Positions 1 through 10,082 are shown, numbered from the stretch's first letter. The stretch: 64,000 nt of DNA from Erwinia sp. ErVv1 (GCF_900068895.1 NZ_CDPK01000008.1:111286-175285), one strand, 5' to 3'. The notes: generated by a model not told the origin, from the sequence alone. Program-made: numbers and translations.

Positions 1-169
1 CTTTTCCTTTACGTGGCACCGGTTTTATCTCCTCGTCTTCATTGTCATCGTCCTGAAAATCATCGTATTCATCATGTTCATCATCCCTGCGGCGACCTCT
101 GCCCGCCGTCTTGCGCGGAGGTTTGGGCTGTTTGCCTTTGCGCCCAATGGGTTCGCGATCGTCAGACAT
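1..169 (-). CDS. mrcB: Penicillin-binding protein 1B, N-terminal fragment (window edge)
   Basis: Only the first 56 or so codons are in the window, read leftwards from an ATG at 169. The protein begins MSDDREPIGRKGKQPK and continues as a very basic stretch followed by an Asp/Glu-rich stretch. This is the cytoplasmic tail that precedes the single membrane anchor of PBP1B, the bifunctional glycosyltransferase/transpeptidase of peptidoglycan synthesis. The catalytic domains lie outside the window. The position next to hrpB matches the E. coli order hrpB-mrcB, which supports the name. A GGAG about 11 bases upstream is a plausible ribosome site. Confidence 0.85.
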   Translation of the reverse strand, partial: MSDDREPIGRKGKQPKPPRKTAGRGRRRDDEHDEYDDFQDDDNEDEEIKPVPRKGK

Positions 170-275
170 CTGTTTCTTTTCTCCAGGGGTAGCCGTCGGC
201 CAGGCCGACTACTCTGTTATGACTCAACTCGCTTCGGAACGGGAACCTTCCGAAATGCCTGCCTGCGCGCCACCG

Positions 276-2717
276 TCAGGAGGGCGCAGAGTATTTTTTG
301 CTGCGCCGCGTCGGCGCTGCCGTTGCCGGGTCGTCCGGCCAGACGTGTTTAGGGTAGCGACCCTTCATCTCTTTCTGTACCTCGCGCCAGGCACCCTGCC
401 AGAACGCGGCCAGGTCGCGGGTGATCTGCAACGGTCGCTGCGCGGGTGAGAGCAGTTCCAGCACCAGCGGAATACGGCCCCCGGCCACGCACGGATTCTG
501 CGCTTCGCCAAACATTTCCTGCAGGCGAACCGCCAGCGCCGGCGGATTCTCTTCGTCGTAGCGAATCGGCAGCCGACTTCCGGTGGGCACAGTGTAGTGA
601 GTTGGCAGAGCAGTATCCAGTTGCTGACGCTGTGACCATGTGAGTAATTGTAATAAAGCGCTGGCGGCGTTAATTTGTCGCAGCCCTTTTGCGTCCCGCA
701 CGCCGCTCATCATCGGCAGCAGCCAGCGTTCAAGTCCTGCCAGCAGGCTGGCCTCATCGGCGGCAGGCCACCCCTCTTCCGGTAGCCAGCGGGCGGCACA
801 CACCAGCCGGATCCGCAGCTGTTCTGCCTGCGGCGTCCAGTTGAGCACCGACAGCCCTTTAATGCGGATCCAACGCAGCATCGCCGGATGCAGATCCGCT
901 TCATCGGGCTTATTCAGCGGCTGTGCCCTGAGGACCAGCTCACCGATCTGCTCCCGCTGCCAGGCACGCAGCGTGCCGCGCTGTTCATCCCACTCCACCT
1001 CGGTACGCTGTTCCACCAGGCCGGGACGCTGCTTAATCAGCCGCTCAGGCTCAACCGGCATCGCCTGGAGGATGCGGGCGGAGGTGCCGGTACTGCCCTG
1101 CAACAGACCCGGCGCAATCAGCCATTCATAGCGGTTAAGGGCATCCGTACCCTCGAGCATGGCCCCGCTGCCGTTCGCCAGCTGATAGCGTCCGGCCTCG
1201 CCCCGTCGGCGCGCTACCCGATCCGGGAAAGCCCCGGCGAGCAGAGGCGCAATTTTGTCGCTGTCCGGCTGACCGCTGGTCAGATTCAGACGCTTTTGCA
1301 GCTGTTTAGCCCGCGCCAGCCAGTTTGGCTGACGGCGGTGGAAGCTGTCGCGGAGATCGCTACTGCCGCGCGCGGGCTCTTCCAGCATTGCCACCAGCAG
1401 CGCAGCCGTAGCTACGCTGTCGGCATCGCTGCCCGCATCGGCCAGCATCGCGCTCAGCCGGGGGTCCGCGCCGGTCTGGGCCATACGCCGCCCTTTTGCG
1501 CTGAGCTGCCCGCTGGCATCCGTGGCGCCCAGCAACCGCAGCAGCCGCACGGCCTGCTGTATACCACTTTCCGGCGGGCGATCCAGCCACTGGAGCTGGC
1601 CGGCATCGCGGCAGCCCCACTGCAATATTTCCAGCCACAGGGAGGCCAGATCCGCATGCAGGATCTCCGCGTCAGCGTGGCTGGCGGCGCGCTCTGCCTG
1701 CTCTTTCGCAATCAGATGCAGGCAGATACCCGGCTCCAGACGCCCCGCACGCCCGGCGCGCTGGGTCATTGAGGCCTGGCTCACGCGCTGCGTTTGCAGA
1801 CGCGTTAGCCCGCTGCGTGCATCAAATATCGCCGTGCGCTCCAGCGCGCTGTCGACCACCAGCCGGATCCCCTCAATGGTCAGGCTGGTTTCCGCAATAT
1901 TGGTCGCCAGCACCACTTTGCGGCGGCCCGCGGGGGCGGGAAGGATCGCTTTGCGCTGTTCAGCGAGCGGCAGCGCACCGTAGAGCGGGCAGAGATCGAC
2001 ATCCGAGGCAACCTGTGTAGAGAGCTGCGTGAGCACGCGCTGGATCTCGCCAACGCCCGGCAGGAAAAGCAGCAGGGAACCGTGCTCCTCGCGCAACAGC
2101 TGACTAACCTGACGCGCCACGGCGTCTTCCATCCGCAGATGCGACGGCAGCGTGGCGTAGCGTCGTTCGACCGGAAAAGCGCGCCCCTCTGAAGCGATAG
2201 CCGGGGCATCCGGCAGCAGCGCCTGGAGACGGGCATTATCCAGCGTGGCCGACATCAGCAATATTTTCAGATCGTCCCGCAGCCCCTGCTGCACGTCCAG
2301 CAGCAGCGCCAGCGCCAAATCCCCTTGCAGGCTTCGCTCGTGAAACTCGTCGAGGATCACCAGCGAAACGCCCTCCAGCAGGGGATCCTGTTGCAGCATT
2401 CGGGTGAGGATGCCCTCCGTCACCACTTCCAGACGGGTGGTTGGCCCCACGCGGCTCTCCGAGCGCATCCGGTAGCCAATGGTTTCCCCCGGCTGCTGGT
2501 TAAGCTGTTCAGCCAGCCGCTGAGCCACGTTACGCGCCGCCAGCCGACGCGGCTCCAGCAGCAGGATGCGTCCGCTGAAGTTAGCCTGTTGCAGGATCTG
2601 TAGCGGCAGCCAGGTCGATTTCCCGGCCCCGGTAGGGGCGGCAAGCAGTACCTGGGGCGAGTGGCGCAGCGCTTCAAGCAGCTCAGGTAAAACGGCACTG
2701 ACCGGGTATGAACTCAC
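276..2717 (-). CDS. hrpB: ATP-dependent RNA helicase HrpB
   Basis: DEAH-type helicase of about 813 residues. Visible motifs are the Walker A APTGAGKST near residue 30, the DEFHERS box in place of DEAH, the SAT motif and the late QRAGRAGR motif, followed by the long C-terminal HrpB-specific region. The open frame extends further upstream, but a GTG at 2717 is preferred: the protein then begins VSSYPVSAVLPELL like E. coli HrpB, and a GGAG lies six bases before it. The gene lies between mrcB (same strand, downstream) and thpR (divergent). HrpB is a dispensable RNA helicase of unclear substrate in E. coli. Confidence 0.93.
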   Translation of the reverse strand: MSSYPVSAVLPELLEALRHSPQVLLAAPTGAGKSTWLPLQILQQANFSGRILLLEPRRLAARNVAQRLAEQLNQQPGETIGYRMRSESRVGPTTRLEVVTEGILTRMLQQDPLLEGVSLVILDEFHERSLQGDLALALLLDVQQGLRDDLKILLMSATLDNARLQALLPDAPAIASEGRAFPVERRYATLPSHLRMEDAVARQVSQLLREEHGSLLLFLPGVGEIQRVLTQLSTQVASDVDLCPLYGALPLAEQRKAILPAPAGRRKVVLATNIAETSLTIEGIRLVVDSALERTAIFDARSGLTRLQTQRVSQASMTQRAGRAGRLEPGICLHLIAKEQAERAASHADAEILHADLASLWLEILQWGCRDAGQLQWLDRPPESGIQQAVRLLRLLGATDASGQLSAKGRRMAQTGADPRLSAMLADAGSDADSVATAALLVAMLEEPARGSSDLRDSFHRRQPNWLARAKQLQKRLNLTSGQPDSDKIAPLLAGAFPDRVARRRGEAGRYQLANGSGAMLEGTDALNRYEWLIAPGLLQGSTGTSARILQAMPVEPERLIKQRPGLVEQRTEVEWDEQRGTLRAWQREQIGELVLRAQPLNKPDEADLHPAMLRWIRIKGLSVLNWTPQAEQLRIRLVCAARWLPEEGWPAADEASLLAGLERWLLPMMSGVRDAKGLRQINAASALLQLLTWSQRQQLDTALPTHYTVPTGSRLPIRYDEENPPALAVRLQEMFGEAQNPCVAGGRIPLVLELLSPAQRPLQITRDLAAFWQGAWREVQKEMKGRYPKHVWPDDPATAAPTRRSKKYSAPS

Positions 2718-2793
2718 TTTTGGCTCCATAACGTAGTGGTCTGAATCAGCCGGGCATTGTAGCATTCCTGCTTATGGAATACCGGAGAGCACC

Positions 2794-3333
2794 ATGAGTG
2801 AGCAAAAAAAGCTGTTTTTTGGCATCAGCCTGCCGGAAGAGAGCAGGCAGAGCATCATTCAGTGGCGGGCCAATACCTTTGTCGACGGCGTGGGTCGCCC
2901 GGTGGCCGCGGCTAATTTGCACCTGACGCTGGCCTTTTTAGGCGAGGTCAGTGAAGAGAAATCCCGCGCGCTACAGCGGCTGGCGAGCCGCATCCGTCAG
3001 GCACCCTTTACGCTGACGCTGGATGATGCCGGACACTGGCCGCGATCGGGCGTGGTGTGGCTTGGTCCCAAACGGTCACCGCGCGGGCTGCTACAGCTGG
3101 CCGAACTGCTGCGGTCGCAGGCGGCGCGTAGCGGATGCCATCAGAGCACAATGCCCTTTCATCCGCACGTCACCCTGCTGCGCCAGGCTACCCAGCCCTT
3201 ATCGCTGCCGCCACGCAATTTTAGCTGGCCGTTTCGCGTGGAACGCTTCACGCTGTTTCAGTCCATTTATGCGAAAGGCCGCACGCGCTATAGCGAAGTT
3301 GCCGCCTGGGCGCTGTCACAGGAAGAGAAATGA
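2794..3333 (+). CDS. thpR: RNA 2',3'-cyclic phosphodiesterase (ThpR/LigT)
   Basis: 179 residues, the usual size for this 2H phosphoesterase. The two catalytic HxTx motifs are visible as HLTL (near residue 46) and HVTL (near residue 126). The family hydrolyses 2',3'-cyclic phosphate RNA ends and can ligate tRNA halves in vitro. The gene is divergent from hrpB, and its stop codon overlaps the start of sfsA by four bases (ATGA), so the two are probably translated from one message. Confidence 0.93.
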   Translation: MSEQKKLFFGISLPEESRQSIIQWRANTFVDGVGRPVAAANLHLTLAFLGEVSEEKSRALQRLASRIRQAPFTLTLDDAGHWPRSGVVWLGPKRSPRGLLQLAELLRSQAARSGCHQSTMPFHPHVTLLRQATQPLSLPPRNFSWPFRVERFTLFQSIYAKGRTRYSEVAAWALSQEEK

Positions 3334-4034
3334 ACTATACCCCCGCCCTGCGTCCGGCGACGTTGATTAAACGCTATAAGCGCTTTCTGGCCGACGTGGT
3401 CACCCCGGAAGGAACGGAAATGACGCTGCACTGCGCCAATACCGGCGCGATGACCGGCTGCGCCACGCCGGGCGACCGGGTGTGGTACTCCACCTCGGAC
3501 AGCCTGACGCGAAAATATCCCCACAGCTGGGAGCTGACGGAAACGCAGCGAGGCGACTGGATCTGCGTAAATACCCTGCGCGCCAACACCCTGGTCAGGG
3601 AGGCGCTGGAGGCGCAGCTGATTCCAGAATTATCCGGTTACACCAGCCTGCGCGCTGAGGTGAAATACGGCGACGAAAAGAGTCGTATTGATTTCCTGTT
3701 GCAGGCAGACAGTCGGGTAAACTGCTATATTGAAGTCAAATCCGTGACGCTGCTGGAGCAGGGTAAAGGGTATTTCCCGGATGCGGTCACCGAGCGCGGT
3801 CAGAAGCATCTTCGTGAACTCACGAAGATCGCCGAAAATGGTGCGCGCGCGGTGTTATTTTTTGCCGTTTTGCACTCGGGGATTGAGGACGTTTCCCCCG
3901 CACGTCATATTGATGTGCGCTACGCAGAACTACTGGCACAGGCACAGCAGAGCGGTGTTGAGGTGCTATATTATAAGGCGCAGCTGTCGCCCACCGGCAT
4001 AGGGTTAAAAAAGGCCATTGCGGTGGGGTCATAA
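3330..4034 (+). CDS. sfsA: DNA-binding / sugar fermentation stimulation protein SfsA
   Basis: 234 residues, full length and closely similar to E. coli SfsA throughout, including [16 protein letters not shown] near the N-terminus and SRIDFLL then [10 protein letters not shown] in the middle. That middle stretch resembles the PD-(D/E)XK nuclease fold core (D then E-x-K), which fits the structural view of the family; E. coli work links it to maltose gene expression and DNA binding. The start overlaps the thpR stop by four bases. The order thpR-sfsA-dksA is the E. coli order. Confidence 0.92.
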   Translation: MNYTPALRPATLIKRYKRFLADVVTPEGTEMTLHCANTGAMTGCATPGDRVWYSTSDSLTRKYPHSWELTETQRGDWICVNTLRANTLVREALEAQLIPELSGYTSLRAEVKYGDEKSRIDFLLQADSRVNCYIEVKSVTLLEQGKGYFPDAVTERGQKHLRELTKIAENGARAVLFFAVLHSGIEDVSPARHIDVRYAELLAQAQQSGVEVLYYKAQLSPTGIGLKKAIAVGS

Positions 4035-4215
4035 ACCAGAGGTCAATTGACTGTTATTAAATTACTTCTGGCGCGCGCCAGATACGCTTTTCCTCACAGC
4101 CTTGTCAAGGCATGTTCAGGAATAATTGCTAACCTCAATCGCTTCTGTTATTTATAGCGACCTGTTTTTTTCCCCAAGTGGGGATCGATAGTGCGTGTTA
4201 TCCAGGAGAAGCAAC

Positions 4216-4671
4216 ATGCAAGAAGGGCAAACCCGTAAAACCTCGTCTCTGAGTATTCTCGCCATCGCTGGGGTGGAGCCTTATCAGGAGAAACCGGGCG
4301 AAGAGTACATGAATGAAGCCCAGCTGGAGCATTTCAAGAAGATCCTTGAAGCCTGGCGCAACCAGCTTCGGGATGAAGTTGACCGTACGGTTTCTCATAT
4401 GCAGGACGAAGCCGCCAACTTCCCCGATCCGGTCGATCGCGCTGCTCAGGAAGAGGAATTCAGCCTTGAACTGCGTAACCGTGACCGCGAGCGCAAGCTG
4501 ATCAAAAAGATCGAGAAGACGCTCAAGAAAGTAGAAGATGACGATTTCGGCTACTGTGAATCCTGTGGCGTTGAAATCGGTATTCGTCGCCTTGAAGCGC
4601 GTCCTACCGCCGATCTCTGTATCGACTGTAAAACGCTGGCAGAAATCCGCGAAAAACAAATGGCCGGTTAA
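4216..4671 (+). CDS. dksA: RNA polymerase-binding transcription factor DksA
   Basis: 151 residues, almost identical to E. coli DksA. An in-frame ATG 21 bases upstream exists, but the ATG at 4216 gives the canonical [12 protein letters not shown] start and has an AGGAGAA ribosome site before it. The coiled-coil tip [11 protein letters not shown], including the acidic DxxDxA residues, and the zinc finger (CESCG then CIDC) are intact. DksA binds the RNA polymerase secondary channel and works with ppGpp in the stringent response. It is followed by a strong hairpin that separates it from gluQ. Confidence 0.97.
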   Translation: MQEGQTRKTSSLSILAIAGVEPYQEKPGEEYMNEAQLEHFKKILEAWRNQLRDEVDRTVSHMQDEAANFPDPVDRAAQEEEFSLELRNRDRERKLIKKIEKTLKKVEDDDFGYCESCGVEIGIRRLEARPTADLCIDCKTLAEIREKQMAG

Positions 4672-4686
4672 TGGCCGCAAGACTGT

Positions 4687-4726
4687 GCAGTGAAGCTGGC
4701 CCTGCGGCCACTTCACTGCCTCTCTC
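4687..4726 (+). terminator. Nested hairpin between dksA and gluQ
   Basis: Arms GCAGTGAAG (4687-4695) and CTTCACTGC (4711-4719) are perfectly complementary and enclose a second GGCC/GGCC stem. A pyrimidine run (TCTCTCT) follows directly. It sits immediately before the gluQ ATG at 4728. A terminator at the same place has been reported to limit gluQ expression in Shigella, so this is probably a conserved attenuating terminator. Confidence 0.8.
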
Positions 4727-4727
4727 T

Positions 4728-5636
4728 ATGACTCACGCCTCCGCTTATATCGGGCGCTTCGCCCCCTCTCCCTCCGGTGAACTGCACTTCGGCTCGTTAA
4801 TTGCGGCCCTTGGCAGCTACCTGCGCGCGCGTTCGCAGCAGGGCCTGTGGCGGGTACGTATCGAAGATATCGATCCCCCACGCGAGGTTCCGGGAGCCGC
4901 TCAGCGCATTTTGCAGCAGCTGGAGCAGTATGGCCTGACCTGGGACGGCGAAATTCTCTGGCAGTCCCAGCGGCATGATGCTTATCGTGAGGCCTTAAGC
5001 TGGCTTAATGAGCGCCACTTCAGCTATTACTGTACCTGTCCGCGCAGTCGTATCCAGCAGCTCGGCGGCGTGTATGATGGCCACTGTCGTGAGCTGAACC
5101 ACCGTCCCGATAATGCGGCGCTCCGCCTGAAATCGACGCAGCCCGCCTGCCACTTCCAGGATAGTCTACGGGGAGAGGTGCGCCCCAATAGCGCCCTGGC
5201 GCGGGAAGACTTTATTATCCATCGTCGTGACGGGCTGTTCGCTTACAATCTGGCCGTGGTGGTGGATGATCACGACCAGGGTATTACTGAGGTGGTCAGA
5301 GGGGCTGATTTAATTGAGCCAACGGTGCGGCAGATAACGCTGTTTCAACAGTTTGGCTGGCCGGTGCCGGACTATTTGCACCTGCCGCTGGCGACCGCGC
5401 CGGACGGTAATAAGCTCTCGAAGCAGAATCACGCGACGCCGCTGCCGCCGGGCGATCCGCGCCCGGTGCTGATAGAGGCGCTGCATTTTCTCGGCCAGCC
5501 GGTGAGTGAGGAGTGGCAGGATCTGACGCTGCCCGCACTGCTACAGCAGGCGGTTCAACAGTGGGATTTGTCTGGCGTCCCACTTACGGCTACAACAAAC
5601 AACGTGCAATACTTAACGAATAGTGGAAAGCAGTGA
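4728..5636 (+). CDS. gluQ: Glutamyl-Q tRNA(Asp) synthetase
   Basis: 302 residues, a GluRS catalytic-domain paralogue without an anticodon-binding domain. It attaches glutamate to the queuosine base of tRNA(Asp). Visible features are the class I signature [14 protein letters not shown], the CTC...YDGHC zinc site and the KLSKQN version of the KMSKS motif. The frame is open further upstream, but the ATG at 4728 gives the family start ([11 protein letters not shown]) and follows the dksA terminator hairpin. No purine-rich ribosome site precedes this ATG, only pyrimidines, which suggests low translation or coupling to read-through from dksA. Confidence 0.93.
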   Translation: MTHASAYIGRFAPSPSGELHFGSLIAALGSYLRARSQQGLWRVRIEDIDPPREVPGAAQRILQQLEQYGLTWDGEILWQSQRHDAYREALSWLNERHFSYYCTCPRSRIQQLGGVYDGHCRELNHRPDNAALRLKSTQPACHFQDSLRGEVRPNSALAREDFIIHRRDGLFAYNLAVVVDDHDQGITEVVRGADLIEPTVRQITLFQQFGWPVPDYLHLPLATAPDGNKLSKQNHATPLPPGDPRPVLIEALHFLGQPVSEEWQDLTLPALLQQAVQQWDLSGVPLTATTNNVQYLTNSGKQ

Positions 5637-5726
5637 CGCCGTTACCGTCGTGCCCGATACGCTCTGGCATGCAATATCAGGGTAAAAGCACCCTGCCACA
5701 GCGTGAAAGATGACGGGGGAGTTAAT

Positions 5727-5765
5727 ATGAGCATTCTCAAACGCCCCGCACTGAGCTATGATTAG
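5727..5765 (+). CDS. Possible 12-codon leader ORF upstream of pcnB
   Basis: ATG at 5727 with a strong GGGGGAG ribosome site six bases upstream opens a short frame encoding MSILKRPALSYD and ends at TAG (5763-5765), 47 bases before the pcnB start. Nothing identifies it beyond the ribosome site and position. It could be a leader peptide, the remnant of a longer gene, or chance. Confidence 0.25.
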   Translation: MSILKRPALSYD

Positions 5766-5812
5766 CCGCTATTTTTTTTCGCCCAGATTAATTGTCACTA
5801 TCGAGGTGTCCC

Positions 5813-7231
5813 ATTTTTTCCCGAGTTGCTAATTTTTGCCGAAAAGTTTTGAGTCGCGAAGACGAAACGCCAGCAAAGGTTGAGGTTGTCCCTCAGATGA
5901 CCGTTATCCCGCGCGATCGTCATACTATTTCGCGTAAAGACATCAGTGAAAATGCCCTCAAGGTATTATACCGACTGAATAAAGCCGGGTATGAAGCCTA
6001 TCTGGTGGGCGGCGGCGTGCGCGATCTGCTACTGGGGAAAATACCGAAAGATTTCGATGTGACCACCAACGCCACCCCGGAGCAAATGCGCAAGCTGTTT
6101 CGCAATTGCCGCCTGGTTGGGCGTCGGTTCCGCCTTGCGCACGTGATGTTTGGGCCGGAAATCATTGAGGTCGCGACCTTCCGCGGGCACCACGAAGCGG
6201 AGCAAATCGAAGAAGATCGCAATAATTCCCAGCGCGGTCAGAACGGCATGCTGCTGCGCGACAACATTTTCGGCACCATTGAAGACGATGCCCAGCGCCG
6301 CGATCTGACCATCAACAGCCTCTACTACAGCGTGGCGGATTTTAGCGTACGTGACTACGTTGGGGGCTTAAGCGACCTGCAACAGGGCATCATCCGCCTG
6401 ATTGGCGATCCGGAAACGCGCTACCGCGAAGATCCGGTGCGTATGCTGCGCGTCATTCGCTTCGCCGCCAGGCTGAACATGTCGATCGCCGCGGAAACCG
6501 CCGAGCCTATCCCACGACTGGCGACGCTGCTGCATGATATTCCCGCGGCCCGCCTGTTTGAAGAGACCCTTAAGCTGCTGCAAACGGGCTATGGCTATGC
6601 CACCTGGGTCAAACTGCGTGAATTCCAGCTTTTCCAGCCGCTGTTCCCGATCATCACCCGTAACTTTACGGAGCACGGCGACAGCAATATGGAGCGGATG
6701 ATCGAACAGGTGCTTAAAAACACCGATAACCGCATCCATAATCAGATGCGCGTTAATCCGGCGTTTCTGTTTGCCGCGATGTTCTGGTATCCCCAGCTGG
6801 AAGCGGCGCAGAAAATTGCTCAGGAGAGCGGTCTGGCCTATTACGACGCCTTTGCGCTGGCCATGAACGACGTGCTGGATGAAGCCTGCCGATCGCTGGC
6901 GATCCCGAAACGCATCACTACGCTGGTTCGGGATATCTGGCAGCTACAGCTGCGACTCTCCCGCCGTCACTGCAAACGCGCCTGGAAGCTGATGGAGCAT
7001 CCTAAATTCCGCGCGGCCTACGATCTGCTGGCGCTGCGTGCCGAGGTGGAAAATAATCAGGAGCTGCTGCGCCTCTCCGCCTGGTGGAATGAATTCCAGG
7101 TCTCGGCACCGCCGCAGCAAAAAACCATGCTGAATACGCTGGGCGACGATCCCGTTCCCCGCCGCCGTACCCGTCGCCCACGTAAGCGCGTACCGGGCCC
7201 GCGCCGCGACGGTAACAGCAACAACGCATGA
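5813..7231 (+). CDS. pcnB: Poly(A) polymerase I, apparent AUU start
   Basis: 472 residues from an ATT codon at 5813. From that codon the protein reads (M)[15 protein letters not shown], matching the E. coli N-terminus, and a GAGG ribosome site lies six bases before it. E. coli pcnB is reported to start at AUU, so the rare codon appears conserved. A TTG at 5792 is in frame but gives no homologous extension. The nucleotidyltransferase motif [10 protein letters not shown] and the DFDVTTNA catalytic aspartates are present, as is the basic C-terminal tail ([10 protein letters not shown]). The enzyme adds 3' poly(A) tails that promote RNA decay. The stop overlaps folK by four bases. Confidence 0.92.
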   Translation: MFSRVANFCRKVLSREDETPAKVEVVPQMTVIPRDRHTISRKDISENALKVLYRLNKAGYEAYLVGGGVRDLLLGKIPKDFDVTTNATPEQMRKLFRNCRLVGRRFRLAHVMFGPEIIEVATFRGHHEAEQIEEDRNNSQRGQNGMLLRDNIFGTIEDDAQRRDLTINSLYYSVADFSVRDYVGGLSDLQQGIIRLIGDPETRYREDPVRMLRVIRFAARLNMSIAAETAEPIPRLATLLHDIPAARLFEETLKLLQTGYGYATWVKLREFQLFQPLFPIITRNFTEHGDSNMERMIEQVLKNTDNRIHNQMRVNPAFLFAAMFWYPQLEAAQKIAQESGLAYYDAFALAMNDVLDEACRSLAIPKRITTLVRDIWQLQLRLSRRHCKRAWKLMEHPKFRAAYDLLALRAEVENNQELLRLSAWWNEFQVSAPPQQKTMLNTLGDDPVPRRRTRRPRKRVPGPRRDGNSNNA

Positions 7232-7710
7232 CCCGCGTCTATCTGGCCCTGGGCAGTAATCTTGCCGATCCGCTGCATCAGGTGCATGACGCACTTGATG
7301 CGCTGGACGGACTGCCCCATACCCAGCGCATCGCCACCTCCTCTTTCTATCGTACGCCGCCCTACGGCCCGCCCGACCAGCCAGATTTCCTCAACGCGGC
7401 TGTCGCGCTGGATACCCAGCTAACGCCTGAGGCTCTGCTGGACGCGACGCAGCGCATTGAGCTGGAGCAGGGCCGGGTGCGCAAAAAAGACCGCTGGGGT
7501 CCCCGCACGCTTGATATTGATATCATGCTCTTTGGCCACCTCCGGCTAAACACCCCGCGCCTGATACTGCCGCATTACGATATGCACAATCGCGCCTTTA
7601 TGCTGCTGCCGCTGCTTGAGATCGCCCCCGATGCCGCCTTCCCTGACGGTCAGCGCCTGAACGATATGCTTGCGGGCCTGGACACCTCAGCGATCCGCCG
7701 CTGGGCATAG
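7228..7710 (+). CDS. folK: 6-hydroxymethyl-7,8-dihydropterin pyrophosphokinase
   Basis: 160 residues, full length. It transfers pyrophosphate from ATP to hydroxymethyl-dihydropterin in folate synthesis. The family signature [17 protein letters not shown] is visible, with the paired Asp residues (DID) that bind magnesium. The start overlaps the pcnB stop (ATGA), the same arrangement as in E. coli, so it is translated with pcnB. Confidence 0.95.
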   Translation: MTRVYLALGSNLADPLHQVHDALDALDGLPHTQRIATSSFYRTPPYGPPDQPDFLNAAVALDTQLTPEALLDATQRIELEQGRVRKKDRWGPRTLDIDIMLFGHLRLNTPRLILPHYDMHNRAFMLLPLLEIAPDAAFPDGQRLNDMLAGLDTSAIRRWA

Positions 7711-7824
7711 CGCCTGTTCTGATGGCCCTGGATCGCAAGACCTGACCCGCTGCACCTGGCCGTGTGCAAACCCTTTCCCCATCCATTAAGATACGTCCAA
7801 TATAAAATGCCTAAAGAGGTTGCG

Positions 7825-8619
7825 ATGAAACCCACAACAATCACGACGCTTCGCCAGTGGAAAAAAAACGGACGCCGCTTTGCGTCCATAACGGCCTACG
7901 ACTTTAGCTTTGCCCGCCTGTTCAGCGACGAAGGCCTCCAGGTCATGCTGGTCGGAGATTCCCTCGGCATGGTGGTACAGGGGCATGACTCAACGCTGCC
8001 CGTCACTCTGTCCGATATTGTCTATCACACGCAAGCGGTACGCCGGGGAGCGCCAGCGGCTCTGCTGATGTCCGATCTTCCCTTTATGAGCTATGCCACG
8101 CCAGAGCAGGCCTGTGAGAGCGCCGCGCAGCTGATGCGTGCCGGGGCCAATATAGTCAAGCTGGAGGGAGGGAAATGGCTGAGCGAGACGGTGAAACAGT
8201 TGACCGAACGTGCGGTACCCGTCTGTGGTCATCTTGGCCTTACGCCGCAGTCGGTTAATATCTTTGGCGGCTATAAGGTGCAGGGCCGCGAGAGCGAGGC
8301 CGCTGACGGCCTGCTGGAAGATGCGCTGGCGCTGGAAGCCGCCGGCATACAGCTGCTGGTGCTGGAGTGCGTTCCCGTGGCGCTGGCAAAACGCATTACC
8401 GACTCGCTGACCATTCCGGTGATCGGCATTGGCGCGGGCAACGTTACCGACGGCCAGATTCTGGTGATGCATGATGCTTTTGGCATTACCGGTGGGCATG
8501 TTCCCTCCTTTGCTAAAAACTTCCTCGCCGATACCGGCGATATCCGCGCAGCGGTCAGGCAGTATGTGTCGGACGTTGAAGCGGGAATTTATCCGGCTGA
8601 AGAACACAGTTTCCACTAA
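7825..8619 (+). CDS. panB: 3-methyl-2-oxobutanoate hydroxymethyltransferase
   Basis: 264 residues from the ATG at 7825 (MKPTTITTL), the E. coli length. An upstream in-frame extension to 7762 has no counterpart in the family, and AAAGAGG before 7825 is a good ribosome site. The enzyme makes ketopantoate from ketoisovalerate and methylene-tetrahydrofolate, the first step of pantothenate synthesis. The metal-site sequence [11 protein letters not shown] and the GHLGLTPQ stretch are clear. panC follows after 15 bases. Confidence 0.96.
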   Translation: MKPTTITTLRQWKKNGRRFASITAYDFSFARLFSDEGLQVMLVGDSLGMVVQGHDSTLPVTLSDIVYHTQAVRRGAPAALLMSDLPFMSYATPEQACESAAQLMRAGANIVKLEGGKWLSETVKQLTERAVPVCGHLGLTPQSVNIFGGYKVQGRESEAADGLLEDALALEAAGIQLLVLECVPVALAKRITDSLTIPVIGIGAGNVTDGQILVMHDAFGITGGHVPSFAKNFLADTGDIRAAVRQYVSDVEAGIYPAEEHSFH

Positions 8620-8634
8620 CTCAGGAGAAGATCC

Positions 8635-9489
8635 GTGCTGATTATTGAAACCCTGCCGATGCTGCGTCGGGAGATTCGACGCTGGCGGCAGGAGGGTAAA
8701 CGCATTGCGCTGGTCCCCACCATGGGAAACCTGCATGACGGCCATATGACGCTGGTTGACGAAGCGCGCGAGCAGGCCGATATTGTGGTGGTCTCCATTT
8801 TTGTTAATCCGATGCAGTTTGAACGCCCTGACGACCTGGCCCGCTACCCACGAACGTTGCAGGAAGATTGCGAAAAACTGAACCGCCGCAGGGTGGATCT
8901 GGTTTTTGCTCCGGCGCCTGGCGAGGTCTATCCAGAAGGGCTGAGCGAGCAGACCTTCGTCGAGGTTCCCGGCCTCTCCGGCCTGCTGGAGGGTGCCAGC
9001 CGCCCCGGCCATTTTCGCGGCGTTTCCACCATCGTCAGCAAGCTGTTCAATCTGGTCCAGCCCGACCTCGCCTGCTTTGGCGAAAAGGATTATCAGCAGC
9101 TGGCGCTGATCCGCAAAATGGTGGCCGATATGGGCTACGATATTCAGATCGTTGGCGTGCCTACCGTTCGGGCGAAGGATGGCCTGGCGCTCAGCTCACG
9201 TAATGGCTATCTGACCGCTGATGAACGCAAGCTGGCACCGACGGTAAGCAGCGTGATGAACAGCATGGCGCAGCGGCTGGCTAACGGGGATCGCCACCTT
9301 GAAGAAATTATTGTCGAGGCTGAAACCGCCCTGGCCGAAAAGGGGCTGCGGGCAGATGGCCTGGCCATCTGTGATGCGAATACGCTGCTGCCGCTCAATG
9401 TCGATAGCCAGCGCGCGGTGATTCTGATGGCCGCCTGGCTCGGCAAAGCCCGCCTGATTGATAATCAGCAGGTTGATCTGACGCAATAG
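8635..9489 (+). CDS. panC: Pantothenate synthetase (pantoate-beta-alanine ligase)
   Basis: 284 residues from a GTG start, with AGGAGAAG upstream. It condenses pantoate and beta-alanine with ATP. The adenylate-forming signatures [11 protein letters not shown] (HIGH-like), FGEKDYQQL and LSSRNGYL (KMSKS-like) are all present. It forms an operon with panB. The following 200 bases carry a tandem repeat instead of the insert seen in E. coli before panD. Confidence 0.96.
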   Translation: MLIIETLPMLRREIRRWRQEGKRIALVPTMGNLHDGHMTLVDEAREQADIVVVSIFVNPMQFERPDDLARYPRTLQEDCEKLNRRRVDLVFAPAPGEVYPEGLSEQTFVEVPGLSGLLEGASRPGHFRGVSTIVSKLFNLVQPDLACFGEKDYQQLALIRKMVADMGYDIQIVGVPTVRAKDGLALSSRNGYLTADERKLAPTVSSVMNSMAQRLANGDRHLEEIIVEAETALAEKGLRADGLAICDANTLLPLNVDSQRAVILMAAWLGKARLIDNQQVDLTQ

Positions 9490-9507
9490 TGAGTGATTTC
9501 GCTTAGC

Positions 9508-9663
9508 CGAAGCTGGCGCAGGATTAGGTGATAATGCTCAGCTGATAGTGGCGCAGTAGTGGATAATAACGCCGGCTGATACTGATGCAGTAGCAGGTGA
9601 TAATGCTCAGCTGATTCTGGCGCAGTAGTAAGTGATAATACCCGGCGGATAATGGCGCGGGTG
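9508..9663 (+). repeat. 34-35 bp imperfect tandem repeat between panC and panD
   Basis: Units begin at about 9508, 9541, 9575, 9610 and 9645 (last one partial). The shared core is GCTGAT, then TGGCGCAGTAG, then GTGATAAT and a short C-rich end. Unit lengths are 33, 34, 35 and 35 bases with scattered differences, so this is an old array. All frames carry stops, so it does not encode protein. The function is unknown. Confidence 0.8.
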
Positions 9664-9698
9664 TTTCTGGTAACTTTTGTAACTAGGGTAATAAGGCT

Positions 9699-10079
9699 AT
9701 GAACCGTACCATGCTACAGGGCAAACTCCACCGGGTGAAGGTGACTCAGGCGGATCTGAATTACGAAGGCTCCTGTGCCATTGACCAGGACTTTCTCGAC
9801 GCTTCCGGCATTCTTCAGTACGAAGCCATTGATATTTACAACGTGACTAACGGGCAGCGTTTCTCCACCTACGCAATTGCCGCCGAACGCGGCTCGAAGA
9901 TTATCTCGGTTAACGGCGCGGCGGCACGCTGCGCCTGCGAAGGCGATATTTTGATTATCTGCTCCTATGTGCAGATGACGGATGCGGCGGCGCGCGAATG
10001 GCAGCCAAAAGTTGCCTACTTTGAAGGGGATAATCAGATGAAGCGACTGGCGAAATCTATCCCGGTTCAGGTGGCCTGA
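9699..10079 (+). CDS. panD: Aspartate 1-decarboxylase proenzyme
   Basis: 126 residues, full length. It decarboxylates aspartate to beta-alanine, the partner substrate of PanC. The self-cleavage site Gly24-Ser25 that generates the pyruvoyl cofactor is present in YEGSCAID. The C-terminus [17 protein letters not shown] matches the enterobacterial type. It lies 209 bases after panC with the tandem repeat in between, so it may be transcribed separately or through the repeat. Confidence 0.96.
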   Translation: MNRTMLQGKLHRVKVTQADLNYEGSCAIDQDFLDASGILQYEAIDIYNVTNGQRFSTYAIAAERGSKIISVNGAAARCACEGDILIICSYVQMTDAAAREWQPKVAYFEGDNQMKRLAKSIPVQVA

Positions 10080-10082
10080 ATA

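Noticed and set aside
7990..9012. 340-residue open frame opposite panB and panC
   Set aside because: It lies wholly antisense to two well conserved pan genes, has no ribosome site and resembles no protein; it is an effect of GC-rich codon usage.
9508..9663. CRISPR array between panC and panD
   Set aside because: Units are contiguous degenerate tandem repeats without unique spacers, and no cas genes are nearby.
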